64,000 nt of DNA from JACVRN01 sp036403815 (GTDB lineage Bacteria; Acidobacteriota; Blastocatellia; Pyrinomonadales; Pyrinomonadaceae). The notes below the pieces were generated by a model that saw nothing but the letters and a program-made list of their open reading frames with translations, searched no databases and had not been told where the DNA came from. The stretch spans positions 1-64,000 of the forward strand of contig DASWQH010000004.1 in assembly GCA_036403815.1 (NCBI GenBank). Direction: 5' to 3'. Shown one piece after another: positions 17,877-28,040 of this stretch (position 1 is the stretch's first letter; every line of letters starts with the position of its first letter). Both the position numbers and the translations under genes were made by a program.

Positions 17877-20800
17877 GTGGCAGATAAGAAAGAAAAGAAA
17901 ACTACCGATAAGACTCCCAAGCCGGCGAAACCGCAAATACCTAACGCTTGGTTAGTGAAGTTAGGTGACTCCGTGCAGCTCCGAGACTATACGGTTTCTG
18001 TGCCCGGAGATACCTCTAAATATCAGGCGATAAGCGAAGGTGATGGGTTCCTGATCGTTGACGGCGAAGATAGGCGACCAGTGGCATTCGCCAAGAATTT
18101 CCGCTCACGGTCAAGTTTGGATGAGACGACATTCTACTTCGACAGCGTGATCCCGATCGCCCCCTTGGCTGACCCATCTACTATTAAGATAAAACTATCC
18201 AGTGCCGCTACCATCTCTCGCCTTGATTGGTCGGTCTTTACCGACGCCCTGAAGTCGATTGCTGGTATCGAATTCGACCACATGCCGACTCTTCGTGGTG
18301 ATAACCCATTGGAGCAGGCATACCTCCGCGAACTGTTGCAACTCGCCGTGACGGACGACATCTTAGGTCCGGCGAACGGTCCCTACGAAGAGATCGTGGA
18401 GATGAGTGTGCGTGACCGCTATTTGGTCGGCAAATTCGCCCCACAAGGTGAGCGCATCGGGGCCGACCAAGTCGAGGAACTAAGAAGCACTTCCGGGAAG
18501 GTAGATCCTGAAGAAGGACCTCGTGAGATTGATCCTTCCACCAATCAATCTCTCGTGCCTTCTTCTTTCGGAATTACCTTCTGCGTGGACGGCGAGTCGG
18601 AGACGGTCGAAGTCGAGGCGCGGTGGGGCCGCTATGAACGTGGGGAAAGTGAAACACATTTCAATGAGACGACTGGCAATCCGTTGCGGGCTTGGAAGCG
18701 GATCCCCTCTGGCGGTAAAAAAGTCTTATCGCTGAAAGAGGGCGCGATTGAGCCGATGTCGTTGGATGATGAATCTCCTGAGGTACTCATTCAGGGAACG
18801 GTGAGATCGAAACTCCCCACCGGTGACAGATTGGTAACTTTGTTCCTCATTAACACTCAAGCACAGCCAGAGCAGAATCAGGATGCGGCATGGGTGTTCC
18901 AGCCGGAACTGATAGTTCGGCACCCTCAAGGCAAAGCCATTTTCCGGCGTCGCCCGGTGCTCGACGACTACGGTGACGATGTCGAGCGTGAAGCCCTAGA
19001 AATGATCTACCGGGATCGTGTGGAATTCGCCGTCGGCCACGGCGTTTCCGTGCGCGCCGTGGTGAGTGAGGAGGATGTCCAGCAAGCAGTCGAAGTCAGT
19101 AGCCGCGTGTTGCCACGATACGAAGTGCCTGTGACAGAGACACCAGGACTTGAGGAAGGTGATCGGCCTGCGATGCGGCGTATGACGGGCGACGGTTATC
19201 TCGACATGGAGCGCCTCGCGGACCTAGAGCGTAACGAGTTGGTTACCGGACTGACGATTCTGACCGATGATTACTCCCACTGGATAGCTGAACAGAAGCT
19301 CCGAATCGGTTCGGAAGTGAAAGGCTACGATCAAGTGGCAACCGAGGCGATGCAACGCTGTGAGTTGATTCTCAAGCGGCTGCGGGAAGGAGTGGCGGTG
19401 CTGGCCTCGGACGATCACGCGCTCGAAGCTTTCCGATTCGCCAATCGGGCCATGGCGCTCCAGCGCGTTAGAAGCATATACGCCCTGATGCGAAGACGCG
19501 GAGAGGAAATCAATCTTTCAGATTTGAATGTTCGCAAGAACCGTTCGTGGCGGCCCTTTCAGCTAGCGTTCATTCTGCTATCCATTCCTGCATTGGCCGA
19601 TCCTACTCATCATGACCGAACCGAACAGTTGCAATCTTATGCTGATCTGCTCTGGTTTCCGACCGGCGGTGGCAAGACCGAAGCATATCTCGGCGTAGCC
19701 GCTTTCACAATGGGGATTAGGCGCTTGCAAGGTAGCTTGGGCGGTTACGACGCTGGCCGCGGCTTGGCTGTGATCATGCGATACACCTTGCGTTTGTTGA
19801 CTATCCAACAATTCCACCGTGCGACTGCCTTGATCTGCGCGATGGAGGTATTACGTCGAGGCGACTCAGCAACCTGGGGTGACGAACCTTTCACGATCGG
19901 GCTCTGGGTTGGACTGCGCGTAACCCCTAATACTACGGATGAGAGTCATGATGCAATCGAAGCGGAGCGGGAGGGGAAGCGGGGCGGCGGGTCTACACCT
20001 GCACAATTTACTACCTGCCCTTGGTGTGGCTCCGAGATCTTGCCCGGGCGTGAAATCACCGTTCGCAAGGATGTCGGTCGAACCCAGATCTACTGTGGCG
20101 ACAAGTTGAGTCGTTGTGACTTCAGCCGCACCCGATCTAAGGACCTCGGCTTGCCAGTTCTCGTGGTGGACGAAGAGATTTACCATCGCCCGCCGAGCAT
20201 GTTGATAGCGACGTGCGACAAATTCGCGATGATGGCTTGGCGAGGCCAAGTGCGTACCCTGTTCGGTAAGGTTACGCGTGAGTGTCCACGCCACGGGCTC
20301 CTCTGGCCGGAAGCAGACTGTAAAGGCAATCATCCGAAGAGAGGTGCTCTGCCGAGCACTCAGGCTCGCAAGATCGCTCCGATCAGACCTCCCGACTTGA
20401 TCATACAAGACGAATTCCACCTCATCAGCGGACCACTCGGCACTATGGTCGGTCTGTACGAGACGGCCGTGGATGAACTCTCCACATGGGAGATAGAGGG
20501 AAAGAAGACACGACCGAAGGTGATCGCGTCGACAGCGACGGTGCGTAAGGCCACAGAGCAGGTGCATAGCGTCTTTCTGCGCCAAGTTTCAGTATTCCCG
20601 CCGCACGGTTTAGACGTTGAGGACAACTTCTTCTCCGTGCAGCGGCCGATTGCAGGAAAACCGGGACGGCGGTACATGGGTATTTGCGCGCTGGGCAGTT
20701 CCCGCCCGGCAGTGTTGATCCGGGTGTACGCTGCCCTGCTGACGGCTGCCCAGTCCTTATTCGATTGCTTCGGACAAGCGGCAGATCCCTATATGACCTT

Positions 20801-21767
20801 GGTCGGCTACTTCAATTCCAAGAGGGAGTTGGGTGGCATGCGTCGGCTATCGGAAGACGACGTCAATACGCGTACATACCGTGTTCAGATGAGTAAAGTC
20901 GCCCGACCGGGCCTGGCGCAACGCAATATCAAGATCGTGGATGAGCTAACGTCCCGAGTCTCAAGTAGGGACATTCCCGCAAAACTCGACCAGTTGGAGG
21001 TTAAATTCAAGTCTCATTGGGAAAGGGACGAGACCCGCGCGATCGACATCATGCTGGCCACCAACATGCTTTCGGTGGGTGTAGACGTGAACCGAACCGC
21101 GCTGATGGTCGTCAACGGTCAGCCCAAGAACACGGCTGAATATATTCAGGCGACGAGCCGTGTCGGTCGGTCATTCCCAGGGTTCGTGTGTACGGTCTTG
21201 ACTTGGTCGCGGCCTCGGGACCTATCTCACTACGAGACCTTCGAGCACTATCACGCAACATTCTATAAACACGTCGAAGCCCAGTCCGTCACACCGTTTG
21301 CACCGAGGGCGATGGACAGAGGTTTGACCGGCGCGATGGTGAGCATGCTCAGGCTCGAGCATGACGATCTGAATCCTAATCGAGGGGCCGCCGAGATGCA
21401 TGACACGTCCCGGCGAGAAGCCGAAACCGTCCAGTCGATGATATCCGACCGCGCCTGGAAGGTGACCGACCGGAGTGCCGTCAAGCAGAGCTCTGAAACC
21501 ATGATAGCCGATAGGTGTGACAGGTGGAACAAGGAGGCGAGCAAACCTGGCAGAGTTCTCGGTTACGAAACCGAATATAGGCAAGGTGACGTCGTGGCTT
21601 TGCTCAAGAGGCCGGGAGTTCGCGCCTGGGATGAGTTCACCGTTCCGATGTCCCTACGTGAAGTAGAGCCGGGCGTGCGCTTAGTGATGGATAAAGGGAT
21701 GTTGGGTGAAGCCCCGGACTGGCGAGTATGGACCGAAAGTGAAGAAGAGAAGAGGAGCGAGGTATGA
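17877..21767 (+). CDS. drmA: DISARM helicase DrmA
   Basis: A 1296-residue protein starting at a GTG (17877), with AGGAAGG just upstream. Helicase signatures are Walker A FPTGGGKTEAYLG near residue 594, Walker B QDEFH near 843 (DEFH in place of DEAH), STATVRKA, and the second lobe MLATNMLSVGVDVNRTALMV with TSRVGRS. A Cys cluster (CPWCGSEILPG ... CGDKLSRCDFS) between the lobe motifs is likely to bind zinc. DrmA works with DrmB as the core DNA-scanning complex of DISARM and binds single-stranded DNA in the published system. Its last 4 nt overlap the drmB start (ATGA), typical of a stoichiometric pair. Confidence 0.92.
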   Translation: MADKKEKKTTDKTPKPAKPQIPNAWLVKLGDSVQLRDYTVSVPGDTSKYQAISEGDGFLIVDGEDRRPVAFAKNFRSRSSLDETTFYFDSVIPIAPLADPSTIKIKLSSAATISRLDWSVFTDALKSIAGIEFDHMPTLRGDNPLEQAYLRELLQLAVTDDILGPANGPYEEIVEMSVRDRYLVGKFAPQGERIGADQVEELRSTSGKVDPEEGPREIDPSTNQSLVPSSFGITFCVDGESETVEVEARWGRYERGESETHFNETTGNPLRAWKRIPSGGKKVLSLKEGAIEPMSLDDESPEVLIQGTVRSKLPTGDRLVTLFLINTQAQPEQNQDAAWVFQPELIVRHPQGKAIFRRRPVLDDYGDDVEREALEMIYRDRVEFAVGHGVSVRAVVSEEDVQQAVEVSSRVLPRYEVPVTETPGLEEGDRPAMRRMTGDGYLDMERLADLERNELVTGLTILTDDYSHWIAEQKLRIGSEVKGYDQVATEAMQRCELILKRLREGVAVLASDDHALEAFRFANRAMALQRVRSIYALMRRRGEEINLSDLNVRKNRSWRPFQLAFILLSIPALADPTHHDRTEQLQSYADLLWFPTGGGKTEAYLGVAAFTMGIRRLQGSLGGYDAGRGLAVIMRYTLRLLTIQQFHRATALICAMEVLRRGDSATWGDEPFTIGLWVGLRVTPNTTDESHDAIEAEREGKRGGGSTPAQFTTCPWCGSEILPGREITVRKDVGRTQIYCGDKLSRCDFSRTRSKDLGLPVLVVDEEIYHRPPSMLIATCDKFAMMAWRGQVRTLFGKVTRECPRHGLLWPEADCKGNHPKRGALPSTQARKIAPIRPPDLIIQDEFHLISGPLGTMVGLYETAVDELSTWEIEGKKTRPKVIASTATVRKATEQVHSVFLRQVSVFPPHGLDVEDNFFSVQRPIAGKPGRRYMGICALGSSRPAVLIRVYAALLTAAQSLFDCFGQAADPYMTLVGYFNSKRELGGMRRLSEDDVNTRTYRVQMSKVARPGLAQRNIKIVDELTSRVSSRDIPAKLDQLEVKFKSHWERDETRAIDIMLATNMLSVGVDVNRTALMVVNGQPKNTAEYIQATSRVGRSFPGFVCTVLTWSRPRDLSHYETFEHYHATFYKHVEAQSVTPFAPRAMDRGLTGAMVSMLRLEHDDLNPNRGAAEMHDTSRREAETVQSMISDRAWKVTDRSAVKQSSETMIADRCDRWNKEASKPGRVLGYETEYRQGDVVALLKRPGVRAWDEFTVPMSLREVEPGVRLVMDKGMLGEAPDWRVWTESEEEKRSEV

Positions 21768-23593
21768 GTGGAATTCCGGTGGGCGAGGTAAGACCGAGTC
21801 AATTGCTGTGGACGTATGGGCCCGGCGCCCTAGTCGATCTACCGAACCTGTCCGTGATCACCATGGGCTTGGATGAGTGGAACCCGAATCAGTGCCCGCC
21901 GGTCGATGAAGCCAGACTGCTCGCGGCGGTGCGACGCGTACTCGGACCACAGGTAGTCCGTCTGCGTATTCCACCTTTCCTCAGAGAGGAAAAGCCGAAT
22001 CCCTTCTCGGCCGAAGCCCGGATAGGGGTGCCCGTCCGCCCATTCCCTCGCTGGCTACGCTGTGTGCGCTGCGGCCTGCTGGCGGAATACGACTCAGGAC
22101 TTTTCGAGATCAAAGAGAACCCTTATCGACCGGAACAGACACGCCTCATCCACACAAATTGCGAAAAAGGGCGCAACTCGGATGCCGTGCCGGCGCGTTT
22201 TTTGTTGGCATGTAGAAACGGTCATCTGGATGATTTCCCCTGGCACTGGTTCGTACATAGCGGTGCCTCTGGATGCAGAGGTACTTTACGATTCTTCGAA
22301 AGCGGCGCGTCCCTTCAGACCGAGAACCTATGGGTGAAGTGCGATACATGTACTACCTCACGTTCTCTCGTACACGCCTTCGGCAGGGAGGCCAAGGATA
22401 ATCTTCCTGCATGTAGAGGGCGTCACCCCCACCTTAACAGTTTCGACGCTGATTGCGACGAGCGCCCTCGCGCGGTCTTGCTCGGCGCTACCAACAGTTG
22501 GTTTCCGATCACCTTGTCGGTTCTAGCGATACCTTTGGAAAAAGATCAACTGACACAGTTAATTCTCGACGGCTGGGAGGACTTCGGGGATGTCGAGTCC
22601 GTGGAAGAACTCAAAGGGGTGATTAAGACGCTGAAGCGGCGAGGGAATTTGCCGGGGTTGGATCAGTACGAACCTGAACAGGTGTGGCAGGCGATCCTAG
22701 ATAAACGCGAGGGTAAACTGTCTAGCTCAATAGTGTCGGAGGCTGACATCAAGACCCCCGAATGGGAGGTGCTGACGGCTCCTACGCCGCCTACGGACTG
22801 GCCGCATTTCCTAAGTCGCAAGACCGATGTCCCGCCCGCGTACGATGATACGCTGGATAGCGTTCTGTTACTGGAGCGACTTCGTGAAGTGAATGCCCTG
22901 ATCGGATACACCCGGGTGGAAGCTCCGGAGGAGACGACCGACCCCGACGAGCGACCACCGATGGCGGACTTATGCAAAGGCAGCCCCGAATGGGTGCCCG
23001 CGAGCGAAGTTCATGGAGAGGGAATTTTCATACGCTTTGATGAAGAGGCTGTCCGAAAGTGGGAGGGGAAAGGCGCCGTCGGGGAGCGTGGTCGTATGCT
23101 GAAGGCTGGTCATAGAGGATGGCGGAATGCTCGTGGATTGAATCCTGAAGACGGCTTCCCCGGCGTTCGGTACGCAATGTTGCATACCTTCGCCCATCTA
23201 CTCATTCGTGAGTTAGCTCTGGAATGCGGCTACAACGCGGCCAGCATCCGCGAGCGGGTATATGCCAGTAGGGATTCCGCGGCACCGATGGCAGGCGTAC
23301 TGCTCTATACGGCCGCGGCGGATTCGGACGGCACTCTGGGCGGGCTCGTGGAACTCGGCAAGGCCGAGACTTTGGGTAGGCTCATCAAGCAGGCTCTGGT
23401 GAGAGCGAGTGTTTGTTCATCCGACCCGCTCTGCTCGGAGCATGATCCCGGGAAGGACAGATCCTTACACGCCGCGTCTTGCCATGCTTGCGGGTTCGTT
23501 GCGGAAACCTCTTGCGAACGAGGTAATCGGTATTTGGATCGCACTCTTCTCGTGAAGACTTTCGATTGTCAGGAGGCAGCGTTCTTCGAGTAG
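21764..23593 (+). CDS. drmB: DISARM DUF1998 protein DrmB
   Basis: A 609-residue protein with the DUF1998 C-terminal signature: HTFAHLLIRELALECGY, then LLYTAAADSDGTLGGLVELG and a Cys-rich end (CSSDPLCSEHDPG ... CHACGF ... CERGNRYLDR) that should bind zinc. The N-terminal half also carries CxxC pairs (RCVRCGLLAEY; CDTCTT). DrmB forms the core complex with the helicase DrmA. The start overlaps the drmA stop. drmC begins 12 nt downstream. The length and both zinc regions look intact. Confidence 0.92.
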   Translation: MSGIPVGEVRPSQLLWTYGPGALVDLPNLSVITMGLDEWNPNQCPPVDEARLLAAVRRVLGPQVVRLRIPPFLREEKPNPFSAEARIGVPVRPFPRWLRCVRCGLLAEYDSGLFEIKENPYRPEQTRLIHTNCEKGRNSDAVPARFLLACRNGHLDDFPWHWFVHSGASGCRGTLRFFESGASLQTENLWVKCDTCTTSRSLVHAFGREAKDNLPACRGRHPHLNSFDADCDERPRAVLLGATNSWFPITLSVLAIPLEKDQLTQLILDGWEDFGDVESVEELKGVIKTLKRRGNLPGLDQYEPEQVWQAILDKREGKLSSSIVSEADIKTPEWEVLTAPTPPTDWPHFLSRKTDVPPAYDDTLDSVLLLERLREVNALIGYTRVEAPEETTDPDERPPMADLCKGSPEWVPASEVHGEGIFIRFDEEAVRKWEGKGAVGERGRMLKAGHRGWRNARGLNPEDGFPGVRYAMLHTFAHLLIRELALECGYNAASIRERVYASRDSAAPMAGVLLYTAAADSDGTLGGLVELGKAETLGRLIKQALVRASVCSSDPLCSEHDPGKDRSLHAASCHACGFVAETSCERGNRYLDRTLLVKTFDCQEAAFFE

Positions 23594-23605
23594 CGGCAGA
23601 TAGGC

Positions 23606-24382
23606 ATGAATGATTTATGGAAAATGATCGGCGATCTAGCCCTAGAACTGCACCATGATCGAATCGAACTAATCGCGGGCATGATCGAAACTATCTCCTC
23701 GCCCAATGAGTTAGGACGGATTTCGGCCGGTCTCGGCTCACCCGTCAGCCCCGCGTCGATCGCCCGCATATCGAATGAGTGGAAGAGCGCCCCGCAGGTG
23801 ACATCAGGCCAGATAGCTGCAGCCTTGCGGACGGCTGCGAAGACTGCGGAAGCGGTCAGGCAGAGAGAAACCGTAGATCTGGTATGGACGGGGCCCTCTA
23901 CCAACTTAGTTCCGGTCAGACACACTGAGCAGGTCTTGCGAGAACTGATCGACTCTGCCCATCAACATTTGTTTCTCGTGAGCTTCGTCGCGTACGAGGT
24001 GGTTAGCGTCCTACAGGCATTGAACAGGGCTGATGAGAGGAGAGTCGGGATTTCATTTTTACTGGAATCTTCCGATAGACATGGAGGTCGTGTATCAGTC
24101 GACTCCGTGAAAAAGATGAAGGAAGCTATTCCTGGCGCGCGCGTCTATATATGGAGTGCTGATGCGAAGGATAGGGACACAGGGGGCTTGGGCGGCGCGG
24201 TTCACGCCAAATGTGCCGTCGCAGATGGCAGCACCGCCTTCATAACGAGCGCCAACCTCAGTACTGCAGCCATGGAAAGAAACATGGAATTGGGGGTTCG
24301 GATCAAGGGCGGCCACCTACCGGCTCAGCTCGAACGCCATCTTCAAGCACTGATTACGACGAAGATGATAGTAAGAGTGTGA
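23606..24382 (+). CDS. drmC: DISARM phospholipase D-like protein DrmC
   Basis: A 258-residue protein with one PLD/HKD catalytic motif near residue 200 (VHAKCAVADGSTAFITSANLS), followed by MERNMELGVRI as in PLD-type nucleases. Two copies are needed per active site, so it should work as a dimer. DrmC is the fifth class 1 DISARM gene and was reported as dispensable for much of the protection. It follows drmB by 12 nt. A further nuclease gene starts 20 nt after its stop, extending the operon. Confidence 0.9.
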   Translation: MNDLWKMIGDLALELHHDRIELIAGMIETISSPNELGRISAGLGSPVSPASIARISNEWKSAPQVTSGQIAAALRTAAKTAEAVRQRETVDLVWTGPSTNLVPVRHTEQVLRELIDSAHQHLFLVSFVAYEVVSVLQALNRADERRVGISFLLESSDRHGGRVSVDSVKKMKEAIPGARVYIWSADAKDRDTGGLGGAVHAKCAVADGSTAFITSANLSTAAMERNMELGVRIKGGHLPAQLERHLQALITTKMIVRV

Positions 24383-24402
24383 CGGACTTGATCGACGGTA
24401 GT

Positions 24403-25620
24403 ATGAGTAAACCTATACCCGAAGTTTCCGAGAAGCACGTCGGCCGCGCGGCTCTGGAGTCTCTAGTCGTCGACAACCCGGAGCTCGAACGGCTGGAGAC
24501 GTTGCTAGGCCAGTTCAACGTCTTCGAAGCCATCGGTGCCGTCAGACACGAATTGCGCCACTCCGATTTTTTGGCGTTCCTCCTCGACCCCAGACAGAAT
24601 CATGGGTTGGGCGATGAATTCGCGCGGCGGCTGTTGCAGAGGGTCTTGATTTCAGCCGGCGATCAGCCACTGCTGATCACGCCCATCGACCTCGACGTCT
24701 GGGATCTCAACGGCCTCGCGGTGCAACGAGAGTGGCAGAACATAGACGTGCTGATGCTGGACGAGGCCCACGACTTGGCGGTGATCATTGAGAACAAGAT
24801 CGATAGTGGGGAACACTCGAATCAACTCGATCGTTACTTCCGCGTCGTCAGGCAACACTACCCAGGATTGAAGATTCTAGGAGTCTTTCTGACTCCGGAA
24901 GGTGACATTCCTTCTCACGGCTCGTACCTGCCGACGAGTTACACCACCGTCTGTGAGATCGTCGAGAGAATAGTGGAAACCCGATCGTCGACCCTCGGCG
25001 CCGACGTGAAGACTCTGATGGTCCATTACACACAGATGCTCAGGAGGCATATCGTGAGCGAATCGGAAATCGCCGATCTGTGCCGGCGGATATATAGAAA
25101 ACATCAGCGCGCGCTGGACCTCATTTACGAGTACCGCCTCGACAAGCAGACCGAGATCCGCGAGCTGCTGGAAGGGATCGTCCGTGAAACGCCTAGCCTC
25201 CTGCTGGATCACTGCTCTAAGAGTTACGTTCGCTTCGTACCTCGAGCGTGGGATGTCCACACACTGAATTCGGGGACGGGGTGGACCCGGTCCGGGCGTA
25301 TCCTGCTCTTCGAGTTCGTCAACACGGCCGACTACTTGAAGTTGTACTTATGGATCGGCCCCGGCCCCGAGCACATTCGGCAAAAGCTACTTGATATGGC
25401 GCTGGCCCATCAGCCTTTCAAAGCCTCCTCAAGATCGTTGAATCAGAAACACAACTCGATTTACACCAAATCATTTCTCGTGGCCAAAGACTATGAAGAT
25501 GCAGACGACGAGCAGTTGAATAGGCAGATTCAGAAACGATGGGCCGAGTTCAAGGAGAACGATCTTCCGAGGATAGAAGAGGTCGTCGGAGCCGAAGGTT
25601 GGATTTGGCAAAGTGTATGA
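24403..25620 (+). CDS. PD-(D/E)XK nuclease family protein appended to DISARM
   Basis: A 405-residue protein starting at the ATG at 24403. Its N-terminus is LGQFNVFEAIGAVRHELRHS followed by DFLAFLLDP, typical of the PD-(D/E)XK proteins grouped as PF14281. The catalytic signature is NIDVLMLDEAHDLAVIIENK (Asp, then ExK near residue 128) and is followed by SNQLDRYFRVV. Only 20 nt separate it from drmC on the same strand, so it is probably cotranscribed with DISARM. It is not one of the five canonical class 1 genes, so it may be an accessory effector or simply a cargo defence gene. A longer in-frame extension into drmC lacks support. Confidence 0.75.
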   Translation: MSKPIPEVSEKHVGRAALESLVVDNPELERLETLLGQFNVFEAIGAVRHELRHSDFLAFLLDPRQNHGLGDEFARRLLQRVLISAGDQPLLITPIDLDVWDLNGLAVQREWQNIDVLMLDEAHDLAVIIENKIDSGEHSNQLDRYFRVVRQHYPGLKILGVFLTPEGDIPSHGSYLPTSYTTVCEIVERIVETRSSTLGADVKTLMVHYTQMLRRHIVSESEIADLCRRIYRKHQRALDLIYEYRLDKQTEIRELLEGIVRETPSLLLDHCSKSYVRFVPRAWDVHTLNSGTGWTRSGRILLFEFVNTADYLKLYLWIGPGPEHIRQKLLDMALAHQPFKASSRSLNQKHNSIYTKSFLVAKDYEDADDEQLNRQIQKRWAEFKENDLPRIEEVVGAEGWIWQSV

Positions 25621-25655
25621 TACGTCGACAGTTTTTCCGGATGAGATCGTGTGCT

Positions 25656-26834
25656 TTACGTCCGTATTTCCGGGATGGACTCGAAATATTCGTCGGGAGC
25701 ATTGGATCCGCCCCATTTCGCGGCGATGGTAGCTAGGTCTTTGCGTACCGCTGGCCAGTGATTGATGAGCTTGTTTATATGGGCGGGATACTCTGGTGAT
25801 AAAGCTTCATCGACGCTTGATTTGCCGCGTGCTGAGCGAGCGATCGAACGAAAGGCCGCATCAACTTCTGTAATCGCGACTGGAAGCAGATCCAATAGTG
25901 TGTGCGTCAAAGGTAGGTTGCCGACGATGTAGGACGCCGCCGGAAAGCAAAAATACAGTCGCATCAGGGCTGGAGGGTGCGACATGCGGGTAAAGTGGTG
26001 AGCGCCTCGCCCCGTTTCGTCCATCAAACGGAATAGCGTACCGACGGCGAAAAGCCAAGCCTTCAGACGGTTTTCCGGGACAGCCATCAAATCACAGATG
26101 GCCGGAGGTATTCGCCAACGATCGTTGCTCCGGTCCAAGTTAATCTTCAATGACCACCGGACAGCCGCCGCATCTGCGTCGATCTCGAGAACTTGCTGGT
26201 CTAACGCTTCACTCGTGCCCAATTCGTTGGCCCAAAATTCATTCAACGTACTTTTATCCCCATTGAGAAGCCAGTCCAGATGTCCCCCCTCGATATGTTG
26301 GTATTCATGTGCGAATAGAAAATCGAACGCTATGCGGATCAGGTAGCCGGCATAAGCCTCACGTACGGGGTCAGTCGGGCCGACGGTCAACCCGAGCGGA
26401 TTGTCGTAAGTGATCGGCAAGTATCCGGCGTCTATGGGAATACACTCCAGGAGAGGAGATTCCGGTTGAGACGCGGGATCACCCACGTTCGACAGCACGT
26501 CCCGGCTCGCCATGAATCGCAGGAAGATGTCGTTCAGTATGAGCACGGTTCCGAATGGAACGCCCACGAAATACTGGTCGCCGTACGCGAGCGTGAAGGC
26601 GTTGAATTGGGCTGAGTTGGCGAATTCGACCTCTATTCTCAACCCCATATCCGGCGGCTGGATTCGTTCTATAGACTTCAGGTGGGACTCGAAATCAGAG
26701 CGGTGATGCCGGTAAAGGCGATCGAATGGTGATGGAATCAGTGTTTCGTCGAAAAGGCCGCCGAAGCCTGCCTGACGTGCACATTCGTCGAAGGGGTTTA
26801 TAGAGCTCGCGGTCATATTCGTCAGATCTTGCAT
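25656..26834 (-). CDS. Putative zinc metallopeptidase (HExxH)
   Basis: A 392-residue protein of unrecognised family. Residues 176-180 are HEYQH within FLFAHEYQHIEGGH, and EIDADAAAV at 217-225 could supply the third zinc ligand with the ExxxD pattern of M48-like gluzincins. No signal peptide or certain transmembrane helix is seen, so it is probably cytoplasmic. It is convergent with the DISARM-linked nuclease gene (35 nt between stops) and divergent from the nuclease-zincin cassette starting at 27051, with a 216-nt shared promoter region. In a defence island a proteolytic activator or effector is plausible, but function is unknown. Confidence 0.65.
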   Translation of the reverse strand: MQDLTNMTASSINPFDECARQAGFGGLFDETLIPSPFDRLYRHHRSDFESHLKSIERIQPPDMGLRIEVEFANSAQFNAFTLAYGDQYFVGVPFGTVLILNDIFLRFMASRDVLSNVGDPASQPESPLLECIPIDAGYLPITYDNPLGLTVGPTDPVREAYAGYLIRIAFDFLFAHEYQHIEGGHLDWLLNGDKSTLNEFWANELGTSEALDQQVLEIDADAAAVRWSLKINLDRSNDRWRIPPAICDLMAVPENRLKAWLFAVGTLFRLMDETGRGAHHFTRMSHPPALMRLYFCFPAASYIVGNLPLTHTLLDLLPVAITEVDAAFRSIARSARGKSSVDEALSPEYPAHINKLINHWPAVRKDLATIAAKWGGSNAPDEYFESIPEIRT

Positions 26835-27050
26835 TTCACAAGAATGCCCTCCCGATGTAATGCAGACGGTTGCGGCTCATTAGACTAAAATGATAGTGAA
26901 GGCCTGGTTTCGACTATAACGATATTTTTATTATCAAGTCATACTGATTCGAGACCATACAGACTCTCTATAGAAACTGAAGAGCTGATTCGTTTCGCCC
27001 ATGTAGAGTGAATAGTCATAACGATCAGAATATACCTTGAGAGAAATGCG

Positions 27051-28022
27051 ATGAAAGATAAAGCAGCGGAGAATACGTATGAGAGGCTCTTAGCGGCTAC
27101 TCAATACGAAGACTTCGTCAAAGCTACATACGAGGTTCTGATAGACCAAAATATCGGCATCGTTCACCCTAAAAAACTGTATGTGAGCAAAAAGACTGGC
27201 CATAACCACGAAATCGACGTGTCGATAGAGTTACAAGTCGCGGGCCTTTCGATACTGATTCTGATCGAGTGTAAACATTATAAGAACAAAGTCGAGATTT
27301 CCGATGTCCTTGAGCTTGCACAGCGGATTGACGACGTCGGTGCGCACAAGGGGGTGCTGGTCTCGACGATCGGCTTTCAGCCAGGAGCCCTCAAGGTGGC
27401 TGAAGGGTATGGCATTGCCTTGGTAACTACAGCTCCGATGTGGTCGGTGGTATCTGGGCTCACTCCCAGATCTGGTAGAAGTACGGTCGTAGGGATAACG
27501 CTTCAGTTATTGAATGATAGTTCGTATTCGATGTCGAATCCGGTGGCGAGTTGGAAGGGAATAATCAACTATCTTTGGGGTAAATCACGATGTTCGTACT
27601 GTAAAGAAGTGATCCATTATGCCTTCGATTACTATCGAAAGGGTATACCGCAAGATATATGTGTCAAGTGTTTTCTTCGTCAGAGAAAGTGTGTCTCGTG
27701 TGGTAGAACTGCCGAATATATCGGTAAAGGGCAATGTGAAGAATGCTTTTTCTCAGGCTTGGAGATTCCCTGTGGCGATTGTGGAGAAGTTACGAGGTCT
27801 TTAGTCAAAGGATTTTGCCAAGGCTGTTTTTCACCGATTAGCGAAAGTCGTTTCACCCAATCAAGTTGGTACAGATGCTCTTGCAAACAAATGATCCATA
27901 TCTCTGACATCGACGCGAGAACCGCGAAATGTAAATGCGGTTATATCTTCAGGTACAAAGTAGTGAAGGATATTTTCCAATCCGAGGTGTTCAAAGAGAA
28001 GAGTAAATACTTTATATGGTGA
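27051..28022 (+). CDS. Mrr-like restriction endonuclease with C-terminal zinc ribbons
   Basis: A 323-residue protein. Residues about 15-140 form a restriction-endonuclease fold of the Mrr/PF04471 type: HEIDVSIEL with Asp56, LIECKHYKNK with Glu73 and Lys75, then GAHKGVLVSTIGFQPGA. The C-terminal 140 residues hold at least five CxxC pairs (CSYCKE, CVKC, CVSCG, CEECF, CGDCG, CQGC, CKCGY), so several zinc ribbons or treble clefs, probably nucleic-acid or protein binding. It is closely similar to the nuclease at 29826, a paralogue without the zinc tail. The stop lies 18 nt before the next gene. Target modification is unknown. Confidence 0.8.
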   Translation: MKDKAAENTYERLLAATQYEDFVKATYEVLIDQNIGIVHPKKLYVSKKTGHNHEIDVSIELQVAGLSILILIECKHYKNKVEISDVLELAQRIDDVGAHKGVLVSTIGFQPGALKVAEGYGIALVTTAPMWSVVSGLTPRSGRSTVVGITLQLLNDSSYSMSNPVASWKGIINYLWGKSRCSYCKEVIHYAFDYYRKGIPQDICVKCFLRQRKCVSCGRTAEYIGKGQCEECFFSGLEIPCGDCGEVTRSLVKGFCQGCFSPISESRFTQSSWYRCSCKQMIHISDIDARTAKCKCGYIFRYKVVKDIFQSEVFKEKSKYFIW

Positions 28023-28040
28023 TATGCTATAAATTATTTG

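Noticed and set aside
24211..24402. Extension of the nuclease gene into drmC
   Set aside because: The extension lies in another frame over conserved drmC codons and contains low-complexity residues; the ATG at 24403 begins the family-like part.
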